Assembly: GCA_935421135.1 (NCBI GenBank)
Contig: OW285194.1
Location: forward strand, 3,560,876 to 3,624,875
Reading direction: 5' to 3'
Length of the DNA stretch: 64,000 nucleotides
Origin: Bugulina stolonifera
Lineage: Eukaryota; Bryozoa; Gymnolaemata; Cheilostomatida; Bugulidae
Shown: positions 11,964 through 23,049 of the stretch, one piece after another
Layout: each line of letters starts with the position of its first letter
Position numbering within the stretch: position 1 is the stretch's first letter
Made by a program: the position numbers and the translations under genes
The notes under the pieces: model-generated
What the model saw: only the letters and a program-made list of their open reading frames with translations
Database searches by the model: none
What the model was told of the DNA's origin: nothing

Positions 11964-13586
11964 ATGGCTAAACAGACATGTTTCTCAATCATTCTCATGT
12001 TATTGAAGGAAATGTCGCTCTCCTACTCTTCGAATTGTGGTAAGATTCAAATCTAGCATGTAAATTGGAGAAGTAAACATTTTCCAGCCTGGATAGTTTG
12101 CCATAGCAGCGCCATGGTTTGTTGAGAGAGTGAAAGCTTGTGGCATATCAACAGCTAAAAATGTGATCATTTTGTGATTCATGGGCTTTCCCAGTCAGAT
12201 ATTGGATAGCATGTAGTTTGTGTAGAAATATATGATCATGTGACTTCCCGGTGACGTCAGGTGTTTATACATGTATATGTACCCGTATGTGACGTCAATC
12301 ATGGATTTGAATATTATATATCCGTTAGATTACAAGCATCTACACTTCGATTTTCCGGGAATAAATTAATAAAACTTTTACGAATTGATCATTTGTAGGA
12401 GACATTGTGTACGCTAAGGTGGGCTACGCAAACCTTCTAGAATATGATCTTGCAAGAACTGTTGCATCCTACAGTGTCTGTCTGTCTTACTGTGCAATCA
12501 ACCAATCATGTGCAGCTGTGTCATACAATAGGTCTACACAGACCTGTGCTATGTCTGGAGACTCCAGTGTAGTCAACTATCCTGTAGATGCGAGTGAACG
12601 ACTGACTTTTGTGAAGGAAACTCATTCCGCTGATGTCTACAAGTTGTCAGAATTACTCGCTAGAGGTACATGTCAAGAATAATCATATACGTATTATGTG
12701 TATGTGTATAATAAAAAGGGGGTATTATAATCTGAACCTCTGTACACAGTACATTCTATTAATCCAAGTCAACAAAGTTTGCTTCGCTATCAATATGCGC
12801 TTGGTGTCCCGCTTTTCTTGCTATCCCATTGTGGACGTGTTACCTTACCTTCACAAAGTTAACAAGTGATCAACTTTATCTTCTGTGAATTATTTCTATT
12901 ATCAGTAATACATTCTATTAAACAGGGAAACCTGTGACACCGTCTACCCAATGGTGGATATTCTTTGGACGCTATGCTGTGGATGGAATATATCAACCTG
13001 AAAAATATGATCATGGACAAAGTGATATTAGCATGTTCCATAGTGAAGTAGAACCATCTCCATGGTTACAGGTAGATCTGCTGAAATCCTACCATATAAC
13101 TGGAGTCAAGATATGGAACAGGTCAATGGGTGAAAAAGGTATTTGGCAAACTTCCCTTTACACATCACCGAAGCTGCTTATAATGGGCACAACATAACTG
13201 CAAGCAGCAATTGTCAGAAGACAAATCTGTTTATTTGCACTGTACATTTAAAATTTTTTACAGAATAGTATGTCGTTACATGTGTTTAAATATACAGTAC
13301 TTGTAACGTTGGTTAATGCATTGCAGTTTGGCAGGATCGTCTGGCAAATGTGAGTGTAACAGTTGGCAAAACGGAGGCTCAAATGGATGATCCTCAACAA
13401 GCTCAGGTTTGTAAATACCTTCCAGGAAGACCACCTGTGGACCCATACATGGTTACCTGCGATACCAGAATGTATGGGAGATTTGTAAGATTGACAGCCA
13501 TGCAGATTGACATAGAAATGAATATTTATGAGATCGAAGTTCATGGATTCGCAAATGATAGCCAAATTCAACATGGATTGTCATAA
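11964..13586 (+). CDS. secreted PAN/apple plus fucolectin-like protein, copy 2
   Basis: Exons 11964-12039, 12399-12665, 12926-13138 and 13327-13586 with phase-1 GT-AG introns give 271 aa. The signal peptide begins MAKQTCFSIILMLLKEMSLS. The PAN/apple exon has CLSYCAINQSC and TQTC. The lectin half-exons contain AVDGIY, SPWLQVDL, VKIWNRS and GRFVRLTAMQ...IYEIEVHGF. The two lectin cysteines (QVC and VTC) match copy 1. The introns are shorter than in copy 1 and lack the MITE. Copies differ mostly in the loop between AVDGIY and FHS, which in fucolectin folds lies near the ligand face, so ligand diversification is possible (inference). Confidence 0.85.
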
Positions 13587-14935
13587 AATGCTGTGGCATT
13601 CCATAATCTGTCCGAATCTAATGTGATCCGATACAATACAATCTGTGAAAAGCTGTCGACATGTTTTTCAGCAAGTAACCGAGAGATTCATATATTTCTA
13701 CTATTATGTAGTACATGTACATTGTTATTTTCAATATGTGCAATGTACAATGTACACTGCACATGTGAATTTCAGTTACTGATAATGCCTTGAATGTTGT
13801 CAATATTTTTTTATAGAAGTATCTATATTTATTTATGGATTTATATGGCATAATAATCTACTTTGTCCTATCAACTTCGAGTGCTGTAAGTTACAATGTT
13901 GTTAATAAACAGTTTTTGCAGCTGTTCATTCATTCATTCATACAAAATTGGACTCGATTGATCTCTAATATAGTTTATAAATAATACAATATTTATGATG
14001 AAAACACATTGTTATCAACTTCCAAAACAGGCATAGTGGCATACTGCTTCCACGTTGATCGAAACACCTTGGGAATTATTGTTATTGTAAAAACAATATA
14101 TGCTTGTATGAGTGAATCTATACACAATAACATTGTATGTTTGATGCTGCACCTAATGAATAAATTATACGTAGTGAAGAAAACACATCATTTTGCAGTG
14201 TAGAAAGCAGAACTTATACGTGCAGGTACATTATTTCATTGCATGTCCTGAGTGTTGTGGGTCTGAGGTTATTCAAACTAGATATAATATTATATTACAT
14301 CGTCAGGTGTGTCCATCACCAGGATACTGGCAAAGTGTGACATGAGCCTTTTTTGACCCTTAACTTCTGATGAATATGTTTCATGTTAATATCTAACAGT
14401 GTTATCTACATTAATTTAATACAGTTTTTTGTATCCCATCTCATTCACAATGTACATTGTATCATAGACATGAGAGGATAAAGGTTGAAGTTCACAGGAT
14501 TTCCAGATATACATGTACATGTACATGCCTTGAACATTCATGAATACAAGTTGTACATTACTAGTTGTGCTGTTGATTAAACACTGTATGTGTTGTTAGC
14601 AACCACATGTACACGTAAATGTATTTTGATGAATATATTGATTTATAGCTGCATCATTTGTTTTAAGCTGTACATTTAAACCATGAATAAAAATAAACCC
14701 GGTGCTAGGCGAGTGGAAGTTTTCCTTTTTACGTTTTCTCAGTAACACTCTCTGCATCACACCCCCACGAGACCGGTGCATGTTTTATATCCTTGACTAA
14801 GCTATTATCTGTGGCCTGTATTCTCTTTTCTGCACCTACATTTATATGTATTATAAACGTGCATGTAATACATGTAATAAATATATACACTTCATTCATA
14901 CATCTGTCTGTTGAGTAGCAGGGAGTTGAGACGAA
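13587..14935. other. intergenic DNA between copies 2 and 3
   Basis: No gene supported. An AATAAA near 13903 may end the transcript of copy 2. The rest is AT-rich with ACATGT simple repeats. Confidence 0.4.
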
Positions 14936-17127
14936 ATGACTAAGCAGACGTGCTTCTCAATCATTCTCATGCTGTTGAAGGAAATATCTCTCTCCTACTC
15001 CTCTACATGTGGTAAGACTTAAGCCAAGTACACTGAGTGTACATTGTAGTGTTCAACCTTATTATGGTAGAAGGTCGGAGAAGTACGTGGATGTACATGT
15101 TCCATAGGTTAATTTGTGTACAATGGGGACCACTATCTCACTTATTCCCAATTTGTGCAATATGTCATCATGCCAGCAGGTCATTAGTGACTCCTAAACA
15201 CCACCGTTTTTGTTATTGCACAACCCGTGACTATTTGATTAGCTTTGGTCTATTTTTATTCTCATTTGTTTAAATGGTCATAATAATGTTATTTTCATTG
15301 TGATATTACTGCAATGTACGATGACTCATATTTTAGTTACATGTACGTACATGACTTGTATTATTATTATCATTGATACATGTACATTGTTGAATAAGCT
15401 TGTTATGAACTGATTATTTGTAGGGGACTTGGTTTACTCTAGGATGGGCTACACAAACCTTCTAGAACATGATCATACAAGAGCTGTTTCCTCTTACAGT
15501 GTCTGTCTGTCTTACTGTGCAATCAACCAATCATGTGCAGCTGTGTCATATAATAAGTCTACACAGACATGTGCTACGTCCGGAGACCCGGTTGTAGTCA
15601 ACTATCCTGAGGACGAAGGTGAACGACTGACTTTAGTGAAAGAGAATCATTCTGGTGACATCATGCTCTACAGATTCTCTGCATTGCTTGCTAGAGGTAC
15701 GTGCAGAGAACACACATACATGTATATTAAACAGTGCATATTTAGAGAATAAAGGGAGAATACCGTGCACTGTTATGCAGTAAAGTTACATGTTGAATAG
15801 TCACTTCACAATGGTTGGCTTATATAATACATACATGTAAGTTGTGTGCTAGTTACATGTACATCTACATTGTAACTTACTCTCTAGTAGAGCTTGGCTA
15901 ATAAGTCACCTTTGAGCTTAAGTTACATGTACATGTTACAGTAAGTATTCAGTGATATAAAGTATTTCATAATGCTAGTATTCCAAACATGTGTGTGAGT
16001 TAGAAGTGTTAAGTCCTTCTGTTTTACTAATAATATGCTAAGTGCAAGTACTAATACTAATGACTAATATCAAATAATTTATTACATGAAGTATCTCACC
16101 AAGGTGTATATCTCTCTTGTATCTGCTTTCTTCTGTGCAGATCTCGGTTCCGGATCTTGGTTCAGGTTCTCGCTTCCAGAACTAGGTTCTGAATGTTTGT
16201 GCCGGAGTGGAAGCTTAACTAACTCTGTGCTTTATGCTTACTATTTATTTTATTATTTATCGCTGTAATAGATAGAGGTTAAACTCAAAGCATAAAAATG
16301 TTGGAGTCAGCTCAATATAATTCATTGTATTACATATAAAATACATCAAATATCAGCTATATGATGTCATTACACATACCACTACTCCAATTACTACTAT
16401 GCTGTATGTCACACAGTAGATGTTCTATGGCGTTATTTATTTATTTAGTTGCCTTTCGTTGATGTGATATTCTACTCAACAGGTAAACCAGTAACATCGT
16501 CAACCCAGTGGTGGAAGTTCCATGAATTCTATGCTGTGGATGGAATATATATACCTGGACCAGATGATGAGGAGAATTTTAGCTTGTATCATAGTGATGT
16601 AGAACAATCGCCATGGTTACAGGTTGATCTGGTGAAACCCTACCATCTAATTGGAGTGAAAATATGGAACAGGTCAATGGGTAGACAAGGTAATTTAGCA
16701 AACCTCCGGCCAGATATTTCACTTGCTTACATAGACAAAAGATCCTACATATATGTTATAGACATGTGCTTAATTGTTTGAATATATTATTTAATGCAAG
16801 GGAGTGTGATGAATGTGTGTGAACTATAATTGTCCACATAAAGTAGGATTATATATTAAGTGCACATTTAAAAATCAATGCATTGCAGCTTGGCAGAACC
16901 GTCTATCTAATGTTAATGTGACAACTGGTGAAACTGGGGCAGAAATTGATGACCCTCAAGAAGCACAGATCTGTAAATACCTTCCAGGAAGACCGTCTGT
17001 AGATCCATACATGGTTGTCTGTAATACTAGAATGTATGGTAGATTTGTGAGATTAACAGCTGTGAATGTTAACGTTCAATTGAATATTTATGAGATGGAA
17101 GTTCACGGGTTTACAAATGATATTTGA
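14936..17127 (+). CDS. secreted PAN/apple plus fucolectin-like protein, copy 3
   Basis: Exons 14936-15011, 15424-15696, 16483-16689 and 16889-17127 with phase-1 GT-AG introns give 264 aa. The signal peptide begins MTKQTCFSIILMLLKEISLS, nearly the same as copy 2. The PAN exon is the closest to copy 1 (LVYSRMGYTNLLEHDHTRAV). The lectin domain has AVDGIY, an acidic loop (PDDEEN), SPWLQVDL, VKIWNRS, GRFVRLTAV and IYEMEVHGF. The second intron contains a short run of related GGTTC-type words (16141-16205). An AATAAA near 17490 is a candidate end signal. An LTR retrotransposon is inserted 466 bp downstream. Confidence 0.85.
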
Positions 17128-17593
17128 ATGTAATGCATGTTGCTATTAAAGCAGCCTGGGACTCTATATGATTTCCCCACAGCTGTTTACATTCAGAGAC
17201 ACTTATTATACAGGGCTAATCATAATATGCACATGTTGCAGCATGTTTCTGCTTTTTTATACATGTGATATGAATTAAATAGGCTACTGATATAATCATA
17301 CTAGCAAATAACGTACTGTGTGGTTAGCCTTCCTTTTACATGCGCATGTTAATAGTTTCTGAAGCTCACATTGTATGACAAATGTTACAATTTACCCATT
17401 GAACTTAATGTTCTCATCTTAGTTTCCTTAGTAATTTGTTACTCTGAAACTACAATTATATATGTTGTAGTATTAATATTTCATTTTCAATAAAATTGCG
17501 ATCCTAGGTGGAATTATAGTTTAAGTTTTAACGCTAATTGTTCTGAAGAGTAATTTATAATAGAAAAATATACATGAAGCTGATATAAAGTAT

Positions 17594-18254
17594 TGTAATG
17601 GTACGCACAGTCGTCTCCTACACCTGACACTCATTATTGTGTGCATATACATGTATATATCTGCTTGTATATTACTATATGTTATTGCATATACTTGTAT
17701 GATTATTACTAAGTCTTTTAATGCCTTTTATACCCATGTACAGAGGCCCGACATCTCAGAATCCATTGATATTCATTTTGTACATGAATTGGACCATTAT
17801 AAGCAACTTTTGTAGAACCCGACCTATTTTGGGTCGGCCGTCGGGCTTCCGGCGGCCATGTTGTTGCGCAACTTCCGGACGACCTTACGTCGTCTTTTCC
17901 CGACACTACGTCGGCCGGAAGTCCTTATACTATATAAAGGGCATTGTTTTACTGTTCATTGTCTCAGTCTTCACTTGGCTTTCAATAAAGACACATCTAT
18001 AATACTTGATACAGAGACTTTGTCAGGTCATTTGCTTAGCGAACCGCCTACTAGGTCGGATCACTCTCTTTCAACGTATAGTCTGAAGGTCAGACTTGGG
18101 ACCAGATGGGTTGTCTCTGGTAGTTATTGGGCTACTGAGACCGCTCGATCTTTCATGTAATGCGAAGTCATATTACCACTCATAGGCACTTCATTAATTT
18201 TCTGGGTCGATAGTCGTCCAAGGACGACCGCACCAAATCACAGAAACCATTACA
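17594..18254 (+). repeat. 5' LTR
   Basis: 661 bp, TG...CA ended, nearly identical to 21958-22623. It contains a TATATAAA box at 17931 and AATAAA at 17984, defining a plausible U3-R-U5 order. Related but diverged LTRs are seen near 29.5-30.1 kb and 58.8-59.3 kb. Confidence 0.9.
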
Positions 18255-18255
18255 T

Positions 18256-18273
18256 TGGTGGCAGCGGTGGGAT
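18256..18273 (+). other. primer binding site, tRNA-Leu type
   Basis: TGGTGGCAGCGGTGGGAT starts 1 bp after the LTR and is the exact complement of the CCA-tailed 3' end of a typical metazoan tRNA-Leu. This is where minus-strand DNA synthesis would be primed. Confidence 0.8.
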
Positions 18274-18589
18274 ACTAAGGTCGTACTCTTACGATACGAA
18301 GCGAAGGAAGGTGACCTCGGCCTCGGGAAACCCGACCGACCTCATTCTTCAATACTTTAACGGCGATCAAGGACTCGGACCCGGGAACCTTGGGTACGAG
18401 AAGGTGACAAACGCTAAAGTGCACCGATAATTCTCGTGGTTCCGCTGGATGTAGCCCGACCTACGCCGGATCTTCAATCAAAGACCGACCTCGGATCCAG
18501 AACAGTTTGACGGTACCCAGTACGTCGACTAGGCCGACCCGGCCTAACAAAACAAAGCAGTTTAACTCACTACCCGACACCCTACCGAC

Positions 18590-19075
18590 ATGGACCGAAT
18601 AAGGAACCTGCTTCAGCAGGTAATTTACCACGCGGATCAGGACCCCGACACACTCAGCTACGACGGACAAGAGGACGTAGAACTCTTCATAGACGACTTC
18701 ACCGCTATGGCAGAGCGTTGCAACTGGAATGACAGAGCACGCCTCATACGGCTTAGAGCCGCCCTACACGGGCCCGCACAAGAGTGCGGACGACCCCGAT
18801 CAGTCGAAGAGATATTTTCCCAACTGAGGGGGCAGTATGGACTATCTGCCAGAGAAGCCCGCTGGAAGCTGTCCACCCTGGAGCAGCCCGCCCATACGTC
18901 ACTCAAAGAGCATGCAGCTCTCATCCGCCGACTGATGGCAATAGCCTTTGAAGGAGCACCCCCTGCATCTTTGGACGAATGGACCCTTGAGAAGTTTTGC
19001 CTTACGGTCCACAACGACGGCCTGCGTTGGTACTATACATGGTTACAGCCCGATGATATGGAAGAAGCGATCTAA
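18590..19075 (+). CDS. gag-like protein of the LTR element
   Basis: 161 aa beginning MDRIRNLLQQVIYHADQDPD. The pattern of a Ty3/gypsy-type gag is visible: an acidic N-terminus (EDVELFIDDFTAMAERCNW), a helical middle and ARWKLSTLEQP, as in the retrotransposon gag family. The ORF ends with TAA at 19073. The same phase then stays open to 19801 and encodes a Pro/Lys-rich region with tandem EPIPTK-type units, so the TAA is either a nonsense change or a readthrough stop. No zinc knuckle was found. Confidence 0.7.
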   Translation: MDRIRNLLQQVIYHADQDPDTLSYDGQEDVELFIDDFTAMAERCNWNDRARLIRLRAALHGPAQECGRPRSVEEIFSQLRGQYGLSAREARWKLSTLEQPAHTSLKEHAALIRRLMAIAFEGAPPASLDEWTLEKFCLTVHNDGLRWYYTWLQPDDMEEAI

Positions 19076-19804
19076 ACAGGAACAGCTTTCCTGAAGAACC
19101 ACGACCGCAGGACCAATCCTCATGAACAACAAGAAGAGCTTCCCGCTGACCTCCTACGGAAAGCCCTACATACCCTCCTACAGAAATGTCGAGAAGCGGA
19201 AGGCGGACCAACGGTCACACCGGAACCCGCCTCAGTAGACGTACCCATTCCTACTAAAGCCGACAGAGACACCAAACCAGGAGAAAGTGGACCAAACCAC
19301 AATGGCCGTCCACAGAGGCCGACGGATACATCAGAACCCGTCCCAGTAGATGAACCTATACCTACTAAGGCCAAACCAAGAGAGGGTGGACCAAACCACA
19401 ATGGTCGTCCACCTAGGCCGACGGACCCATCAGAACCCGTCTTAGTGGAAGAACCTATACCCACTAGGCTTAAAGACAAGAGTAGCCGCTCCAAGCAAGA
19501 GATCCCACGTGTAGCTAGCCAATCACATGTCAGGCCGACGGTATCACACATGCCCGTCAAAGTGGAAGAACCTATACCCACTAGGCCAAAGCCAGGCAAG
19601 AAACGACTCCACCCAAAGCCGGACACCACAGAAGTGACCAATGATCACCCCCCAAAGCTAAAAGGACGACTCAACAGTCCTACTAAGTCGGACCAGACCT
19701 CACAAGGCAACCCCGACACGTCCTCAACACAGAAGGACCAGCAGGAACTGGCCACGCCCAGACCTGACACTAGTCAGCAACTGATTCCCAACCAAACTCA
19801 GTAA
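19076..19804 (+). pseudogene. gag C-terminal extension, Pro-rich tandem units
   Basis: This continues in phase with the gag ORF after its TAA. It contains three or four units of about 110-120 bp sharing (E/D)EPIPT(K/R) and GGPNHNGRP.RPTD, and ends at TAA 19802. The charged, proline-rich composition resembles disordered gag linkers. Its function is unknown, and its translation would need readthrough or a downstream start. Confidence 0.5.
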
Positions 19805-19888
19805 ACCCTGACGGACGACTTATCGTGTATAGAACTGCCAGACACTACAGTCCAAGTCCGCGGCCTGAGGATCGACACGGGACAACCC

Positions 19889-21712
19889 GTGCTGGACCAA
19901 ACAGAAGAGCTACCTCTGAACCTCTCAAAGAATGTTCAAGTTTCAATAGCCCGACCTGATCCAGAGGACGCGAAATATCGCGTAGCCGACCTCAAAGACA
20001 TAATCCCAACGACGGAGATACAGTCTATACTGCCAGCAGTTCATATACAAAGAGCGGAGTGTTCTTTTACGGAATTCAGCATTGCCGAACAAGTTCAGCC
20101 GAAGATACAGATTGCCGAACTCTCGAAATCCCATAAAGCGGATGAAAAGCAATCGAAGGCAAACATTGCCACGTTCCCGCGCTTATTTGACGAGTCGAAC
20201 AAAGAAAATGTGCCTGAGGCATTGCCTACAATTGAGCCAATTGCTCATCCCTCGGCTAGTATAAATATGACAGCCCACAGACGAGTAGTCCTTTCTCGTC
20301 CAGCTCTTCACCAGGATACATGTATCCCTACATGTGATATCCTCTGCACTCTTGCTCGTGATACTGGTGAAGCTGAAGCTAGCAAACACAGTCGTATCCT
20401 TTCTCCTTCTCGTATGGACGAGACGACTACTCTTTCCAATACGGATCACTCCAACCAGCCTGTCTTCACAGCTGAAGGTAAGCAAATATCAGTGTTACAA
20501 GTAAGGACCAAACCAGAATTAGAGGTACAACCTACACCTGTGGGACTGTCAGGCATAAATTCTCTCTCCCTCCCCACTCGGCATAGACCAGTCGGGACAG
20601 AGGAGGATTCCCCTGAACATTTCCACAGGAAAGAACATGAGTTAGAAGGCGGAGGCTACACATCCAATGAATTGTGTGTTGTAGACATCTCTCCCCTACG
20701 GAACACGCTCACGCCAGACGGCACGCGTCCACCTACTCCACCTCCTGTCACCTCTACACTGAAAATAGCCACAATCAAGCTGCACAAGCTCACCGATAAG
20801 TTGCCTCTTGAGTCATCCCAACACTTCGGAGCCACTAAGCCATGGATAAGCACCTTTACGCAGCAAGCCCGAGACGACTTGGCAAGAAGGAGCCAACCAA
20901 ACCTCAAGTGTGCAAAGTATGGCTTTTTCGGAACCCTCAAAAGACTGAATATACATATCTGGCAACACTTTGCACGTTTCTACTGCCGATGCGGACGTAG
21001 CTCCGTCAGCCGGGATGCACTAGGCCACCACTTCAGTCGGAGATACAGTATCTGTGGGAAACGTCTCTTCCTCACAGATGGGCCCAGCTATCTCGCTCTC
21101 ATGGAATGGTGGGGCGTAAAGGATCCCCCACCATTCTTACCATGTCGTCCTACCATGGACGGGCAATCGGGAATCAACAAGCCAGTCTACCTGCCCAGCA
21201 CTTCCTCTACACGGAAACACCCTCCTAAAAGACGGCACAGCCCTTCCCCTTCTCCTGAGCGGACCCCTGACTCCGCACCATCGGGTACTGCCTCCTCCTC
21301 TTCCTCGTCGCCTACTACTACTGCTGGACCTTCCCCCTGGCGACCCATCGCTAGCACTTCCACAGTACGGGCCACCTCCCTTGGCCGACGCAGACGTCTA
21401 CCGTCCTGGAAGACACGGCCTGCTCCCAGAAAGAGCATGCCTACCACTCAGTCAGGCACTCTATATGAAGGCTCCCCTCCTAAGGTCTCATGTGCAGCTT
21501 CTCCTGTTCTATTAATTGAACCCCTGCAGACTAGGCCGACATTAGAAGTTTCGCCACACTGCTCTCCACAAGTGCCCACCAGAAGTCTGCCCCGAGCCTC
21601 TCCAGACTCTCCCGCCGTTCCACTCCCACCACCTGCATCTCCTGTACCAATCGCATGCCACATGTCCTGTATCTCCGGATCCGTCACTCATGCTTTCACA
21701 GCAGCTTGCTGA
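19889..21712 (+). CDS. unrecognised 607 aa ORF of the LTR element
   Basis: Same phase as the gag ORF. The N-terminal third is acidic and Ser/Thr-rich. Around residues 350-410 is a compact Cys/His-rich patch (YCRCG...HHFSRR...CGKRLF) that could bind metal. The C-terminal third is low complexity, Pro/Ser-rich. Just upstream, in the same phase, is a GLRIDTGQPVL stretch reminiscent of a retroviral-type protease DTG, but too little remains to call it. No reverse transcriptase motifs are present. It could be a captured or accessory gene of the element. Its product is unknown. Confidence 0.5.
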   Translation: MLDQTEELPLNLSKNVQVSIARPDPEDAKYRVADLKDIIPTTEIQSILPAVHIQRAECSFTEFSIAEQVQPKIQIAELSKSHKADEKQSKANIATFPRLFDESNKENVPEALPTIEPIAHPSASINMTAHRRVVLSRPALHQDTCIPTCDILCTLARDTGEAEASKHSRILSPSRMDETTTLSNTDHSNQPVFTAEGKQISVLQVRTKPELEVQPTPVGLSGINSLSLPTRHRPVGTEEDSPEHFHRKEHELEGGGYTSNELCVVDISPLRNTLTPDGTRPPTPPPVTSTLKIATIKLHKLTDKLPLESSQHFGATKPWISTFTQQARDDLARRSQPNLKCAKYGFFGTLKRLNIHIWQHFARFYCRCGRSSVSRDALGHHFSRRYSICGKRLFLTDGPSYLALMEWWGVKDPPPFLPCRPTMDGQSGINKPVYLPSTSSTRKHPPKRRHSPSPSPERTPDSAPSGTASSSSSSPTTTAGPSPWRPIASTSTVRATSLGRRRRLPSWKTRPAPRKSMPTTQSGTLYEGSPPKVSCAASPVLLIEPLQTRPTLEVSPHCSPQVPTRSLPRASPDSPAVPLPPPASPVPIACHMSCISGSVTHAFTAAC

Positions 21713-21944
21713 CCTTAAACCACGGATCCACTACCTTGCCAGTCGACAACAAGTGGGGGACACTTTACGCCAACATTTGGAACCTCTCTACACTCGAGAA
21801 ATAGCTCTTCGTGCACTAGCCAACCAGTACCTGGAACACCCTCAGCAACTCCAACTGATACAAGTAGATTTAGATGTAGTTTCCAGAGAGCCTACACTAT
21901 ACCGTACCCTTATTAACTTGACACTAGAGACACCTATGACCTAG
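21690..21944 (+). CDS. small ORF at the end of the LTR element
   Basis: 84 aa, overlapping the end of the 607 aa ORF in another frame. It is helical and Leu/Gln-rich with no recognised domain. It may be the tail of the preceding ORF after a frameshift, or chance. Confidence 0.25.
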   Translation: MLSQQLADLKPRIHYLASRQQVGDTLRQHLEPLYTREIALRALANQYLEHPQQLQLIQVDLDVVSREPTLYRTLINLTLETPMT

Positions 21945-21957
21945 TGTGAGGGGGCTG
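21944..21957 (+). other. polypurine tract region
   Basis: GTGTGAGGGGGCTG immediately precedes the 3' LTR, as expected of the plus-strand primer of LTR retroelements. Confidence 0.6.
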
Positions 21958-22623
21958 TGTAATGGTACGCACAGTCGTCTCGTACACCTGACACTCATTA
22001 TTGTGTGCATATACATGTATATATCTGCTTGTAATCTACTATATGTTATTGTATATACTTGTATGATTATTACTAAGTCTTTTGATGCCTTTTATACCTA
22101 TGTACAGTGGCCCGACCTCTCAGAATCCATTGATATTCATTTTGTACATGAATTGGACCATTATAAGCAACTTTTGTAGAACCCAACTTATTTTGGGTCG
22201 GCCGTCGGGCTTCCAGCGGCCATGTTGTTGCGCAACTTCCGGACGACCTTACGTCGTTTTTTCCCGACACTACGTCGTCCGGAAGTCCTTGTACTATATT
22301 AAGGGCATTTTTTTACTGTTCATTGTCTCAGTCTTCACTTGGCTTTCAATAAAGACACATCTATACTTGATACAGAGACTTTCACTTCCTTTTGTCAGGT
22401 CATTCGCTTAGCGAACCGCCTACTAGGTCAGATCACTCTCTTTCAACGTATAGTCTGAAGGTCAGACTTGGGACCAGATGGGTCGTCTCTGGTAGTTATT
22501 GGGCTACTGAGACCACTCTCGATCTTTCATGTAATGCGAAGTCCTATTACCACTCATAGGCACTTCATTTCTGGGTCGATAGTCGTTCAAGGACGACCGC
22601 ACCAAATCACAGAAACCATTACA
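21958..22623 (+). repeat. 3' LTR
   Basis: 666 bp, with the same TGTAATGG...CCATTACA ends as the 5' LTR. The two differ by few substitutions and small indels (for example an extra CACTTCCTTTTG segment near 22384), so the insertion is fairly young. Confidence 0.9.
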
Positions 22624-22627
22624 GTAT

Positions 22628-23049
22628 CTTGTCACATGACCACAGGTGATGGTACGTTGTATCACACACAGTAGCAGTCCAAAAATACCAATCACCGCAT
22701 ATGGAGCAGAAAAAGGCCCACTACCCCAGTGTTGATTTATCAAAGGTACAGTAAAACTACTCAGTTGTCTGGCCAATTTCTTCTTTTTCTCAACCTCAGC
22801 ATTCATGGTGAGGCTGCTTTTTGAGTTAATGTTCTGCTAGAATGGAATTCTGTTGCAATTTGCAAATTATGTTGTGGATTTATGGCATACTTAATCAGTT
22901 TTAAATAAATTTCAGTATACAAATATTTTGAAGTCACATGTAATTCTCACAGTAGCTTGGTTCCATAGTTGGTGCTTGACACCGAAAAATGTCTACACAA
23001 AGGGTTTTACACGCAATGTTACTAAGCTCCAGATTTAGAATGCCAGAAA
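22628..23049. other. spacer between LTR element and LINE
   Basis: No feature recognised. Confidence 0.35.

Larger units (their letters stand above)
17594..22623 (+). mobile_element. non-autonomous LTR retrotransposon with gag-like ORF and no pol
   Basis: Two direct LTRs (17594-18254 and 21958-22623) begin TGTAATGG and end CCATTACA, and GTAT flanks both sides (17590-17593 and 22624-22627). Just inside the left LTR is an 18 bp match to a tRNA-Leu 3' end, and just before the right LTR is a purine tract. The interior is about 3.7 kb. It has one reading phase (18590-21712) interrupted by two TAA codons and shows no protease active site in context, reverse transcriptase, RNase H or integrase. It therefore needs enzymes from another element, or uses its long second ORF in an unknown way. 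Confidence 0.9.

Noticed and set aside
18256..18273. tRNA gene fragment
   Set aside because: Only the 3'-end complement is present, directly after an LTR, so it is a primer site.
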